Origin: Cupriavidus sp. IDO
GTDB lineage: Bacteria > Pseudomonadota > Gammaproteobacteria > Burkholderiales > Burkholderiaceae
Assembly (NCBI RefSeq): GCF_000812465.1
Contig: NZ_JWMA01000118.1
Coordinates: 1 to 54,913, forward strand
Direction of reading: 5' to 3'
DNA: 54,913 nucleotides
Shown: positions 16,912 through 24,739 of the stretch, piece by piece
Layout of the letters: every line of letters starts with the position of its first letter
Numbering within the stretch: the first letter of the stretch is position 1
Position numbers and translations under genes: made by a program
The notes under the pieces: generated by a model
Database searches by the model: none
What the model was told of the DNA's origin: nothing
Seen by the model: only the letters and a program-made list of their open reading frames with translations

Positions 16912-17886
16912 ATGAAAGCCGTACTGTGCAAAGCCTGGGGCCCGCCCGATTCCCTGATTATCGAGACGTTGCCTGATCTCGTGCCTGGCAAGGGCGAAGT
17001 CGTGATCGACGTGAAGGCTGCCGGGGTGAACTTCCCCGACGTCCTCATCATCCAGAACAAATACCAGGCCAAGCCTGAACTGCCGTTCACCCCCGGCTCA
17101 GAACTGGCAGGCGTGGTCAATGCTGTCGGTGAAGGCGTAACACACGTCAAGCCAGGCGACAAGGTCATTGCCTACCTGGGCAACGGCGCCTTCGCCTCGC
17201 AGGCCAAGGCCCCCGCCGCTGCCGTGGTGCCGATGCCGCCGGGTATCGACTTCGACACTGCCGCGGCATTCACCCTCACCTATGGCACGTCGCACCACGC
17301 CGTGGTCGATCGTGGCGAACTGAAAGCCGGCCAGACCATGCTGGTGCTTGGCGCCGCGGGCGGCGTCGGGCTGGCTGCCATTGAAATCGGCAAGGCCATC
17401 GGTGCGCGCGTGATCGCGGCCGCTTCCACCGACGAAAAGCTGGCCGTGTGCAAGGAGCATGGCGCCGATGCCCTGATCAACTACAGCACCGAAGACCTCC
17501 GCGAGCGCGTCAAGGCCCTGACCGACGGCAAGGGTCCGGACGTCATCTACGATCCGGTCGGCGGCGTCTATGCCGAACCGGCTTTCCGCTCGATCGGCTG
17601 GCGCGGGCGCTACCTCGTGGTGGGTTTCGCCAACGGCGAAATCCCCAGGATTCCGCTGAATCTGGCGCTGCTCAAGGGCGCTTCGCTGGTCGGCGTATTC
17701 TGGGGCGACTTCGTGCGCCGCGAGCCGCGCGCCAACCAGGCGAACATGGCGCAGATGCTGGGCTGGATGAAGGAAGGCAAGATCCGCCCCCACATCTCCG
17801 CGCGCTACACGCTCGACCAGGCACCGCAGGCGCTCAAGGACATGGAAGCGCGCAAGGTGACCGGCAAGATCGTGATCGTGCCCTGA
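16912..17886 (+). CDS. NADPH:quinone oxidoreductase-type MDR protein
   Basis: The protein has 324 residues in the zinc-free quinone reductase branch of the medium-chain dehydrogenase family. The N-terminal GroES-like fold (MKAVLCKAWGPPDSLIIETL, PGSELAGVV) is followed by a Rossmann domain with LGAAGGVGLAAIEIGKAIGA and the quinone reductase segment DPVGGVYAEPAFRSIGWRG. No catalytic-zinc cysteine pattern is visible. The natural substrate is unknown; relatives reduce quinones or 2-enoyl compounds with NADPH. Two adjacent ATG codons (16909, 16912) follow a GGAG; I use the second. Overlap with surE regulation is unlikely because the genes diverge over about 200 bp. Confidence 0.9.
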   Translation: MKAVLCKAWGPPDSLIIETLPDLVPGKGEVVIDVKAAGVNFPDVLIIQNKYQAKPELPFTPGSELAGVVNAVGEGVTHVKPGDKVIAYLGNGAFASQAKAPAAAVVPMPPGIDFDTAAAFTLTYGTSHHAVVDRGELKAGQTMLVLGAAGGVGLAAIEIGKAIGARVIAAASTDEKLAVCKEHGADALINYSTEDLRERVKALTDGKGPDVIYDPVGGVYAEPAFRSIGWRGRYLVVGFANGEIPRIPLNLALLKGASLVGVFWGDFVRREPRANQANMAQMLGWMKEGKIRPHISARYTLDQAPQALKDMEARKVTGKIVIVP

Positions 17887-17904
17887 CACAGAATCAGGCA
17901 CGGC

Positions 17905-17948
17905 ACAAAAAAGAAGGGCACGGGACGTGCGGCAACGCCCTGTGCCCT
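17905..17948 (-). terminator. Intrinsic terminator for the porin transcript
   Basis: A GC-rich stem (about 17915-17924 with 17938-17948, one bulge) is followed on the minus strand by CTTCTTTTTT. It lies about 110 bp past the porin stop. It may also act as a barrier between the convergent quinone oxidoreductase and porin genes. Confidence 0.7.
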
Positions 17949-17970
17949 GACTGAGGCAATGCGCCCCAAG

Positions 17971-18017
17971 CTGTCTTCCGCCACCACGGCGCACACCCTG
18001 CACCAGACGGAAGACAG
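17971..18017. repeat. Perfect 10-bp inverted repeat downstream of the porin gene
   Basis: CTGTCTTCCG (17971-17980) and CGGAAGACAG (18008-18017) are exact reverse complements separated by 27 bp. No T-tract follows on either strand. It lies in the 3' untranslated region of the porin transcript and could protect or process the mRNA end. Function unknown. Confidence 0.7.
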
Positions 18018-18055
18018 TTCCCAATCAATGATCAGGCGATGCCGACACCGCCGGC

Positions 18056-19114
18056 TCAGAAGCGGTGCTGCAGCCCCGCCATCACGCCCGTCTGGTTGTT
18101 GGCAAAGCCGACGAAATCACGCGACACACTGACGTTCTGGCCATGGCGTGCCTTGGCGTAGCCAGCCGACAGATAGGCTGCGGTGCGCTTGGACAGCGCA
18201 TACTGCGCCCGCAGCGAGAACAAGATCGGGTCGGCATCGGTGCCGCCCTTGATGTTCTGCTTGTAGATTGCGCCATATAGCGTGAACGCCGGCGTGAAGT
18301 CGTAGCTCGCACCGCCCCAGTACATGTCGCTGCGTTCCGATGCCGCCGCAGTCGTGAAGGCCTTCTTGTAGTTGCGGTAGCCGGCAAACAGCGACACGTT
18401 GCCGAAATCGTAGCTGGCACCGGCGTGGATACCCTGGATGTAGTCCGTGGAATCGGCCGGCGAGGTGCTCGCGCCCGCGCCGTTCTGGCGGTCCCAGGTC
18501 ACCGCTGCGGCAAACTTGCCGGCGCTATAACCGACGCCGAGGGCATACTTCGACGAGCTCTTGAAGTCGCCGGCCACTTCACCCATGGCGACGGTCGCGC
18601 CCAGCTTCAGGCCGCCAAAATTACCGTCATAGCGGATCGCATTCGAAGCGCGCGAGAACAGGCCGTCCTTGCGGTTGCCGGTAGCCGTCGACGACGTTGC
18701 CCACGAGTAGCTCGGCGCGTAGCCCATCGGGTCGAACGGCAGCATGAAATCGTAGGTCGTGGTGAAGGTGCGGCCCAGCACCACCTGGCCATACTGGCTC
18801 GCCAGGCCAACCGTTGCGCGGCGGTCGAACAGCGTGCCGTCGGTGTCCAGCTTGCCGGTGTCGATGGCAATGCCGCTTTCCAGGGCGAAGACAGCCTTGA
18901 GCCCGCCGCCCAGGTCTTCCGTGCCGCGCAGACCCCAGCGCGAGGTATTCTTGCCGCCCGAGGTCAGCTTGACCACCGAGCCGTTCGGGCCTGCGTGGCT
19001 GACATATTCGATGCCGGCGTCGACCAGGCCATACATCGTGACGCTCGACTGGGCCGATGCCGAGCCGGCAAAAGCCAGTCCTGTCGCAGCCAGTGCCAGT
19101 GCCGTACGTTTCAT
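18056..19114 (-). CDS. Gram-negative general porin (betaproteobacterial OmpC-like)
   Basis: The 352-residue precursor has a 21-residue signal peptide ending GSASA before QSSVTMYG. The mature protein opens with VTMYGLVDAGIEYVS and ends GLQHRF, with Phe as the last residue, the outer-membrane beta-barrel signature recognised by BamA. Alternating beta-strand patterning and the RWGLRGTEDLGGGLKAVFALE segment are typical of 16-strand trimeric porins of Burkholderiales. AAGGAGAGAGC before the ATG sets the start. It is divergent from the tctD/tctE-like pair, which suggests regulation by that system. Substrate selectivity cannot be read from the sequence. Confidence 0.93.
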   Translation of the reverse strand: MKRTALALAATGLAFAGSASAQSSVTMYGLVDAGIEYVSHAGPNGSVVKLTSGGKNTSRWGLRGTEDLGGGLKAVFALESGIAIDTGKLDTDGTLFDRRATVGLASQYGQVVLGRTFTTTYDFMLPFDPMGYAPSYSWATSSTATGNRKDGLFSRASNAIRYDGNFGGLKLGATVAMGEVAGDFKSSSKYALGVGYSAGKFAAAVTWDRQNGAGASTSPADSTDYIQGIHAGASYDFGNVSLFAGYRNYKKAFTTAAASERSDMYWGGASYDFTPAFTLYGAIYKQNIKGGTDADPILFSLRAQYALSKRTAAYLSAGYAKARHGQNVSVSRDFVGFANNQTGVMAGLQHRF

Positions 19115-19546
19115 GCTCTCTCCTTGCATTTGCTTGTTGTGGTGATAGTTGGCGCTTGTGCTGGAGGAATCTGCCGCCGCGCCGTCCCGGCATCCGGCGG
19201 CGTGTCCGGATAGAATCGCAGCCGCCCGTTATCGGCCGCGCGCGCCCGGCTGGCTCGTGGCCGGCGGTCGCATCCATCCCGGATAGTCCCCTAGTCGTTT
19301 TGGCGCCCGCCGGTATGCGGCATGGCGCTTTGAATGGGGCGGATGGTATGGGACGAGCACTTTCAGTTCGCTTTCGGAAACCGTTCAAATCGCCGTCGGG
19401 CCGCAGCGGCGGAGTTGGGAGTTTCCCTAGCTTCTAAGGCGGCCCGCTTCCCTGTATCAGTCTGGGCCACCACGCGATCGCACGGCGGACATGCCTGCGC
19501 ACGCTGCAAGTCCCAAACCCTGCTGAATGCCTGACCCGTTTTACCC
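19115..19546. other. Porin / two-component system divergent regulatory region
   Basis: This 432-bp gap between the divergent porin and tctD-like genes should hold both promoters. I see a TAGAAT hexamer on the plus strand (about 19211) within a short CCGG-rich inverted repeat context, but no convincing -35/-10 pairs and no clear direct repeats that would mark a response-regulator site. No gene is supported in it. Confidence 0.5.
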
Positions 19547-20227
19547 ATGCGTATCCTGCTCGTCGAAGACAACGTAATGCTGGCCAACTCCCTGGCCGAA
19601 GCCCTGACACAGGCGGGATTTGCTGTCGATTGCATGCACGATGGCAGCAGCGCGGACACACTGTTGTCGACACAGGACTACGCCCTGCTCATCCTCGACC
19701 TGGGCCTGCCCCGGCTCGACGGACTGGAAGTCCTGCGCCGCCTGCGCCAGCGGCGCAATCCCCTGCCGGTACTGATCCTGACCGCACACGGTTCGGTCGA
19801 GGATCGCGTCAGGGGCCTGGACCTGGGCGCCGACGACTACCTCTCCAAGCCCTTCGACCTGTCCGAGCTGGAAGCCCGTGCGCGCGCGCTGATCCGCCGC
19901 AGCCATGGCTACGACAACACGCAGATCAGCTGCGGCCCGCTGCACTACGACAGCGTGAGCCGCGCCTTCACGCTCGGCGGCGAGCTGCTGCCCCTGACCG
20001 GGCGCGAGCGCGCCGTGCTCGAAGTCCTTCTGCTGCGCGACGGCCGCGCGGTCAACAAGGCGGCACTGTCGGAAAAGATCTTCGGCATCGACGAATCGGT
20101 CAATTCCGACGCCATCGAGATCTACGTGCACCGCCTGCGCAAGAAGCTCGACGGCAGCGGCGTGGCGATCGTCACCCTGCGCGGACTGGGTTACCTGCTC
20201 GAATCGCGCCCTGCCGCGGCGTCATGA
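19547..20227 (+). CDS. tctD: OmpR-family response regulator, TctD-like
   Basis: The protein has 226 residues. The receiver domain (1-115) carries the phospho-acceptor Asp51 (ILDLGLP) and conserved Lys101 (YLSKPF). The C-terminal winged-helix DNA-binding domain runs about 125-220 (LTGRERAVLEVLLLRDGRAV to YVHRLRKKL and TLRGLGYLLE). The pairing with a TctE-type kinase and a nearby porin points to a tricarboxylate or other organic-acid sensing system. The name is by similarity of architecture. The stop overlaps the kinase start by 4 bp (ATGA). Confidence 0.75.
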   Translation: MRILLVEDNVMLANSLAEALTQAGFAVDCMHDGSSADTLLSTQDYALLILDLGLPRLDGLEVLRRLRQRRNPLPVLILTAHGSVEDRVRGLDLGADDYLSKPFDLSELEARARALIRRSHGYDNTQISCGPLHYDSVSRAFTLGGELLPLTGRERAVLEVLLLRDGRAVNKAALSEKIFGIDESVNSDAIEIYVHRLRKKLDGSGVAIVTLRGLGYLLESRPAAAS

Positions 20228-21651
20228 AGATTTCCGGCAAGGCGCCGAGCCTGCGGCTGCAGCTATCCTTCTGGCTGCTGCTGCCGCTGATGGGACTGCT
20301 GGCTCTGGATGCGTGGCTCACGTACGAACGTGCGATGTCCGCCGCGCACGTGGCGTTCGACCGCACGCTGGAAGCCTCGCTGCGGGCGATGCGCGAGGGC
20401 ATCCGCCTGCGCGACGGACGGCTGGAGGTCGACGTGCCGCACCTGGCGCTGGAACTCTTCGATGACAAGGCCGGCCCGCACATCTACTATCTGATCCGCG
20501 ACGAGCACGGCGAGACGGTGACCGGGTACGAGGACCTGCCGATGCCGCCGCAGCCCGACAAGCGGCTCTACCGCACCGTCTTCTACGACACGCGCTTTCG
20601 CGAGCAGCCACTGCGCATGGCCGCGCAGGCGCTGCCGGTTCACGACGTGCGCTCGGCGCGAACGCGGCTGGTCTGGGTGATGGTGGGCGAAACGATCGAA
20701 CCGCGCCAGGCGGTGGCCCGGGAAATCCTGTTCGGCTCGCTGCTGCAGGAGCTGATGCTGGTGACCCTCGCGCTCGGGATCGTCTGGCTGGGCGTACGCC
20801 GCGGGTTGCGGCCGCTGCATCGCCTGTCCGCCACGGTAGCCGCGCGCGACGCCGATCTGCTCGCCCCCATCGAGCAGAAGGACTTGCCCTCGGAAATGAA
20901 GCCACTGGTGGTGGCCCTCAACCAGTACGTGGCGCGCCTGCACCGGATGCTGCAGTCACGCAAGCGATTCTTTGCCGATGCGGCGCACCAGCTCAAGACG
21001 CCGCTGGCGATCGTCCAGGCGCAGTCCGAACTCGCCCTGCGCGAGCCGGACGCGGCCCGCATGCGCGAGCACTTGCGCTTGCTGCACGGCACCGTGCGCC
21101 ACGCGTCCAAGGGCGTGCAGCAGTTGCTGTCGCTGTCACGGCTGGAGCCGGACAGCGGCTACGCTCCGACGCTGCGAACCCTGCGGCTGGACGCGCTGGC
21201 GCAGGACGTCGCGCTGGAATGGGCGCCGGTGGCGCGCGGCCAAGGCGTGGATCTGGGATTTGAAGGCGATGGCCAGGTCGAGCTGACCGGGCAGACTGAA
21301 CTGCTGCAGGAACTGGCCGGCAACCTGATCGACAACGCCATCCGCTACGCGGGCTTCGGTACGATCGTAACGGTCCGCGTGGTTCACGAAGCGGGATCAC
21401 CGCTGCTGGAGGTGGTCGACAACGGTCCGGGCATTGCGCCCGCGGAGCGCAATGCCGTGTTTAGGCGCTTCTACCGGGGCGAGTCCGGGCAGGCCGCGGA
21501 AGGCTCAGGGCTGGGCCTGTCGATCGTCCGCGAAATCACCCGCCTGCACGGCGCCACGGTCACGTTGAGCGAGACACCCGGCGGCGGGCTGACGGTCTCC
21601 GTGCGCTTTGCCGCGCAGGAACGCCAGCCCGGACCGGGTGCGACAGGCTGA
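20224..21651 (+). CDS. tctE: Sensor histidine kinase, TctE-like
   Basis: The protein has 475 residues. TM1 is at about 14-34, a periplasmic 2CSK_N-type sensor domain covers about 35-168 (it includes HIYYLIRDEHGETVTGYEDLP), and TM2 is at about 170-191. A HAMP-like linker follows, then the H-box FFADAAHQLKTPLAI with His255. The catalytic domain has N-box ELAGNLIDNAIRYA, G1 DNGPGIAP and G2 GSGLGLSIVREI. TctE kinases of this shape sense citrate-type acids in the periplasm; the ligand here is unknown. The start ATG is set by the overlap with the regulator gene. Its stop is 7 bp from the convergent old yellow enzyme stop. Confidence 0.8.
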   Translation: MKISGKAPSLRLQLSFWLLLPLMGLLALDAWLTYERAMSAAHVAFDRTLEASLRAMREGIRLRDGRLEVDVPHLALELFDDKAGPHIYYLIRDEHGETVTGYEDLPMPPQPDKRLYRTVFYDTRFREQPLRMAAQALPVHDVRSARTRLVWVMVGETIEPRQAVAREILFGSLLQELMLVTLALGIVWLGVRRGLRPLHRLSATVAARDADLLAPIEQKDLPSEMKPLVVALNQYVARLHRMLQSRKRFFADAAHQLKTPLAIVQAQSELALREPDAARMREHLRLLHGTVRHASKGVQQLLSLSRLEPDSGYAPTLRTLRLDALAQDVALEWAPVARGQGVDLGFEGDGQVELTGQTELLQELAGNLIDNAIRYAGFGTIVTVRVVHEAGSPLLEVVDNGPGIAPAERNAVFRRFYRGESGQAAEGSGLGLSIVREITRLHGATVTLSETPGGGLTVSVRFAAQERQPGPGATG

Positions 21652-21658
21652 CTCGGGC

Positions 21659-22762
21659 TCAGGCTGCCTTCAGCGTCGGGTAGTCGGTATAGCCCTGGGC
21701 GCCGCCGCCATAGAAGGTGGTGCGGTCGGCGGTGTTGAGCGGCGCCTTCACGCGCAGCCGTTCGACCAGGTCCGGATTGGCGATGAACGGACGGCCGAAT
21801 GCCACCGCGTCGCCGACGCCGCCGGCCACCAGTGACTGCGCACTATCGCTGTCGTATTTGCCGCAGAAGATCAGCAGGCCCTTGAACGCATCGCGCAGCT
21901 GGCCGCGGAAGGTATCGGTCAGCTCCGGTCCGCCTGCCCAGTCGGGTTCCGCGATGTGGATATAGGCGATTCCTCGTCTGGTCAGCTCGCGTGCCAGGTA
22001 CAGCGTGATTTCCTCGGTCTGCTCGTCCTTCATGTCGTGGCCCGCAAAATGCGGCGACAGCCGGATGCCGACGCGGTCAGCCCCCATCTCTGCAATGACG
22101 GCATCCGCCACTTCCAGCACCAGGCGGGCACGGTTCTCGAGCGAGCCACCGTACTGGTCAGTGCGCTGGTTGCTGTTGGTGCCCAGGAACTGGTTCAGCA
22201 GGTAGCCATTGGCCGAATGGATCTCGACCAGGTCAAAGCCGGCGCGGCGGGCGCGACGGGTGGCCTGGCGGTACTGGTCGATGATGCCGGGAATCTCGTC
22301 AGTGGCGAGCGCACGCGGCGTATCGGTCTGGACGTTGTCGGGCGTGCCGTCAGGCAGAACGACGAAGCTCTTGGCGCCTTCCGCGCGCAGCGCCGACGGG
22401 GCGACCGGCGCCTGGCCGTTTTCCTGCAGCAGGTGATGCGAAATGCGCCCGACATGCCACAGCTGCAGCGACAGGCGCCCACCGTGGGCGTGCACCGCGT
22501 CCACCACCTTCTTCCAACCGGCTTCCTGCTCATCGGTGTAGATGCCCGGCGTCCAGGCATAGCCCTGGCCCTGGCGGGAAATCTGCGAGGCCTCGGTCAC
22601 GATCAGGCCGGCACTGGCGCGCTGGACGTAGTACTCGACATTCAGCTCGGTCGGCACATCGCCGGGCTGGCCTGCCCGCGAGCGCGTCAGCGGCGCCATG
22701 ACGATACGGTTGGGCAGCGTGACAGCGCCTGCCTGGATCGGAGAGAAAAGCGATTGGGTCAT
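21659..22762 (-). CDS. Old yellow enzyme family NADH:flavin oxidoreductase (NemA-like)
   Basis: This FMN-dependent ene-reductase has 367 residues from MTQSLFSPIQAG. Visible features are the N-terminal VTLPNRIVMAPLTRSRAG, the FMN and substrate region LSLQLWHVGRISH, the FDLVEIHSANGYLLNQFL motif with the catalytic His/Asn pair, and RTDQYGGSLENRARLVLEV. Relatives such as NemA and XenB reduce alpha,beta-unsaturated carbonyls, nitro compounds and N-ethylmaleimide. An in-frame ATG 10 codons upstream (22792) is an alternative start. The promoter carries two palindromes, so expression is probably induced by an electrophile-sensing repressor. No such regulator gene is adjacent. Confidence 0.93.
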   Translation of the reverse strand: MTQSLFSPIQAGAVTLPNRIVMAPLTRSRAGQPGDVPTELNVEYYVQRASAGLIVTEASQISRQGQGYAWTPGIYTDEQEAGWKKVVDAVHAHGGRLSLQLWHVGRISHHLLQENGQAPVAPSALRAEGAKSFVVLPDGTPDNVQTDTPRALATDEIPGIIDQYRQATRRARRAGFDLVEIHSANGYLLNQFLGTNSNQRTDQYGGSLENRARLVLEVADAVIAEMGADRVGIRLSPHFAGHDMKDEQTEEITLYLARELTRRGIAYIHIAEPDWAGGPELTDTFRGQLRDAFKGLLIFCGKYDSDSAQSLVAGGVGDAVAFGRPFIANPDLVERLRVKAPLNTADRTTFYGGGAQGYTDYPTLKAA

Positions 22763-22831
22763 GTTCTGGCCTTGTTGCGACGATGTGGTCATCCGGACGC
22801 ATCCGGGGCGAAAAAAGCAATCGTGCAAGCG

Positions 22832-22837
22832 ATTATA
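22832..22837 (-). promoter_or_regulatory. Consensus -10 box of the old yellow enzyme gene
   Basis: On the minus strand the sequence is exactly TATAAT, directly downstream of the TAGAC-N5-GTCTA palindrome. The -35 at 16-18 bp spacing is poor (around AAGCGA), which would fit an activator or a weak basal promoter. The predicted transcription start is about 22825. Confidence 0.6.
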
Positions 22838-22838
22838 T

Positions 22839-22853
22839 TAGACCAGTCGTCTA
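22839..22853. promoter_or_regulatory. NemR-box-like operator TAGAC-N5-GTCTA
   Basis: The palindrome TAGACCAGTCGTCTA sits in the -35/-10 spacer of the promoter before the old yellow enzyme gene. The E. coli NemR site has the form TAGACC-N4-GGTCTA, which this resembles in arm sequence and position. A TetR-family repressor binding here would block RNA polymerase. The regulator is inferred, not seen. Confidence 0.55.
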
Positions 22854-22858
22854 GTCGC

Positions 22859-22883
22859 TTGACCCTGAGCGAGACAGGGTCAA
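22859..22883. promoter_or_regulatory. Second palindrome, TTGACCCTG-N7-CAGGGTCAA
   Basis: A perfect 9-bp inverted repeat with a 7-bp spacer lies 5 bp upstream of the first operator, over the expected -35 to -60 zone. The lack of a T-tract and its place in the promoter favour a protein-binding site over a terminator. Its arms differ from the TAGAC site, so a second regulator is possible. Confidence 0.5.
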
Positions 22884-22965
22884 TCCTCAGGTGCAATGCC
22901 GGCAGAGATCCGACTGAGGTACGCCCGACAATGTGGTCGGTAGCGCACCTGTTCCGCCCCTCGAC

Positions 22966-23757
22966 TCAGAGCTTTTCGGTCTCGCCGGTCTTGGGCTGCC
23001 ACTTCATCAGGCGCTTCTCGCCGGTGCCGACCATCCAGTCGAGCACCAGCGCAAAGGCCGTCAGCACCACGATGCCGGCGAACACCGTATTGATGTCGAA
23101 GGTGCCTTCCGCCTGCAGGATGAGATAGCCCACACCGCGCGCAGAACCCAGGTACTCACCCACCACCGCGCCCACGAAGGCCAGGCCGACCGAGGTATGC
23201 AGCGACGAGAACACCCAGCTGGTCGCGCTCGGCAGGTACACGTGGCGTAGCAGCTGCCGATGACTGGCGCCAAGCATGCGGGCATTGGCCAGCACCACCG
23301 GGCTAACTTCCTTCACGCCCTGGTAGACGTTGAAGAAGACGATAAAGAACACCAGCGTCACCGCCAGCGCCACCTTCGACCAGATCCCGAGGCCGAACCA
23401 CACGGCGAAGATCGGTGCCAGGATCACGCGCGGCATCGAGTTCATCGCCTTGACGTAGGGATCGAGGATGGCCGACGTCAGCGGGCTTAGCGCCAGCCAG
23501 AGCCCCACGCCCAGGCCCGCCACGGTGCCGATGCCGAAGGCCAGCACGGTCTCGATCAGCGTCACGCCGAGGTGCAGATAGATATCACGCTCGACGATGA
23601 ACCAGTTCCAGATCCGTTGCGCCACCATCAGCGGTTCGCCAAAGAAAAAGGCAACCTGCTGCGAGCGCGTGGCCAGGTGCCACGCGCCGAGGATCACCAC
23701 GAGGACGAGCAACTGCCAGACGCGCAGCATGCCTTTGGAGTCAGGACGGAAAGCCAT
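22966..23757 (-). CDS. ABC transporter permease, SsuC/TauC/NrtB type
   Basis: The protein has 263 residues with about six membrane helices and the EAA-type loop GASHRQLLRHVYLPSA that docks on the ATPase. N-terminal MAFRPDSKGMLRVWQLLVLV leads into TM1. The fold and the neighbouring ATPase and THI5/NMT1-like binding protein mark it as a sulfonate/nitrate/taurine-class importer. The gene is last of the SBP-ATPase-permease set, 36 nt after the ATPase gene. The substrate is unknown. Confidence 0.92.
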   Translation of the reverse strand: MAFRPDSKGMLRVWQLLVLVVILGAWHLATRSQQVAFFFGEPLMVAQRIWNWFIVERDIYLHLGVTLIETVLAFGIGTVAGLGVGLWLALSPLTSAILDPYVKAMNSMPRVILAPIFAVWFGLGIWSKVALAVTLVFFIVFFNVYQGVKEVSPVVLANARMLGASHRQLLRHVYLPSATSWVFSSLHTSVGLAFVGAVVGEYLGSARGVGYLILQAEGTFDINTVFAGIVVLTAFALVLDWMVGTGEKRLMKWQPKTGETEKL

Positions 23758-23793
23758 AGGAGTTCTTCGAGTTCTGTTTTGGATGGAACGCGC

Positions 23794-24606
23794 TCAGGCA
23801 GCGTTGCGTTGCTGTGCGTAGCCTTTGAGGACTTCCTCGCGCAGGACTGCCCAGATGGCGGCATGCAGTTCGACAAAACGCGGATGGTCGCGGATCTCGG
23901 CCACATCGCGCGGGCGCGGCAGGTCGATGGCGAACTCGCCGATCGGATGCGTGCCGGGGCCGGCCGACAGCACCACCACGCGGTCGCTCATGGCAATGGC
24001 CTCATCGAGGTCGTGCGTGATGAACAGCACCGCCTTCCGCTTGGCGGCCCACAGGTCCAGCACTTCGTTTTCCATCAGCTGCCGGGTCTGGATATCGAGC
24101 GCCGAGAACGGTTCGTCCATCAGGATGATGTCCGGGTCCAGCACCAGCGTCTGCGCCAGGCTGACGCGCTTGCGCATGCCGCCTGACAACTGGTGCGGGT
24201 AGCGGTCGCCAAAGCCGCCCAGGCCCACGCGGCGCAGCCATTCCTCGCCCTGCTTCGCGGCCTCCGCGCGCGGCACGCCGCGGAACTCCAGACCCGCCAC
24301 CACGTTGTCGAGCGCGCTGCGCCACGGCATCAGCGCCTCGGCCTGGAACATATAGCCGGCACGCTGGTTGATGCCCTTCAGGATCTCGCCGAATACACGC
24401 ACCTCGCCGCTGGACGGCTCCAGCAGGCCGGCGCCAACGTTGAGCAGCGTGGACTTGCCGCAACCGGTCGGACCGACCACGGAAACGAACTCGCCCGGCT
24501 GGATGGCCAGGGTAACGTCCTTGACCGCCGTATAGCGCTGGCTGCGGTCATCGCGCGAGACAAAGGTGCAGGTGACCTTGTCGAGAGAGAGTGCGGGAGT
24601 GCTCAT
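23794..24606 (-). CDS. ABC transporter ATP-binding protein, SsuB/TauB/NrtD type
   Basis: The protein has 270 residues from MSTPALSLDKV. It has Walker A GPTGCGKST, Q-loop MFQAEALMPW, signature LSGGMRKR, Walker B IILMDEPFSALD and the switch His in LFITHDLDEA. All catalytic motifs are intact. A further 39 in-frame codons upstream are not family sequence. The gene lies between the binding protein and the permease. The ATPase energises uptake of the unknown substrate. Confidence 0.93.
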   Translation of the reverse strand: MSTPALSLDKVTCTFVSRDDRSQRYTAVKDVTLAIQPGEFVSVVGPTGCGKSTLLNVGAGLLEPSSGEVRVFGEILKGINQRAGYMFQAEALMPWRSALDNVVAGLEFRGVPRAEAAKQGEEWLRRVGLGGFGDRYPHQLSGGMRKRVSLAQTLVLDPDIILMDEPFSALDIQTRQLMENEVLDLWAAKRKAVLFITHDLDEAIAMSDRVVVLSAGPGTHPIGEFAIDLPRPRDVAEIRDHPRFVELHAAIWAVLREEVLKGYAQQRNAA

Positions 24607-24739
24607 GGAGAACCGTCTCGGTTCCGCCTCGCGCCGTCGCTGGGGCGCAGGCGCGGGCCGGGTGATGATGGAATGGCCGTGAAGCCGCAATGCAAAGGCC
24701 CGCTGCGGACAGCGGGCCGGCAACGGGCACGGCGCAGGA

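Noticed and set aside
22859..22883. Intrinsic terminator for the ABC transporter operon
   Set aside because: The perfect palindrome has no T-tract on either strand and lies beyond the next gene's -10 in the promoter region; an operator is more likely.
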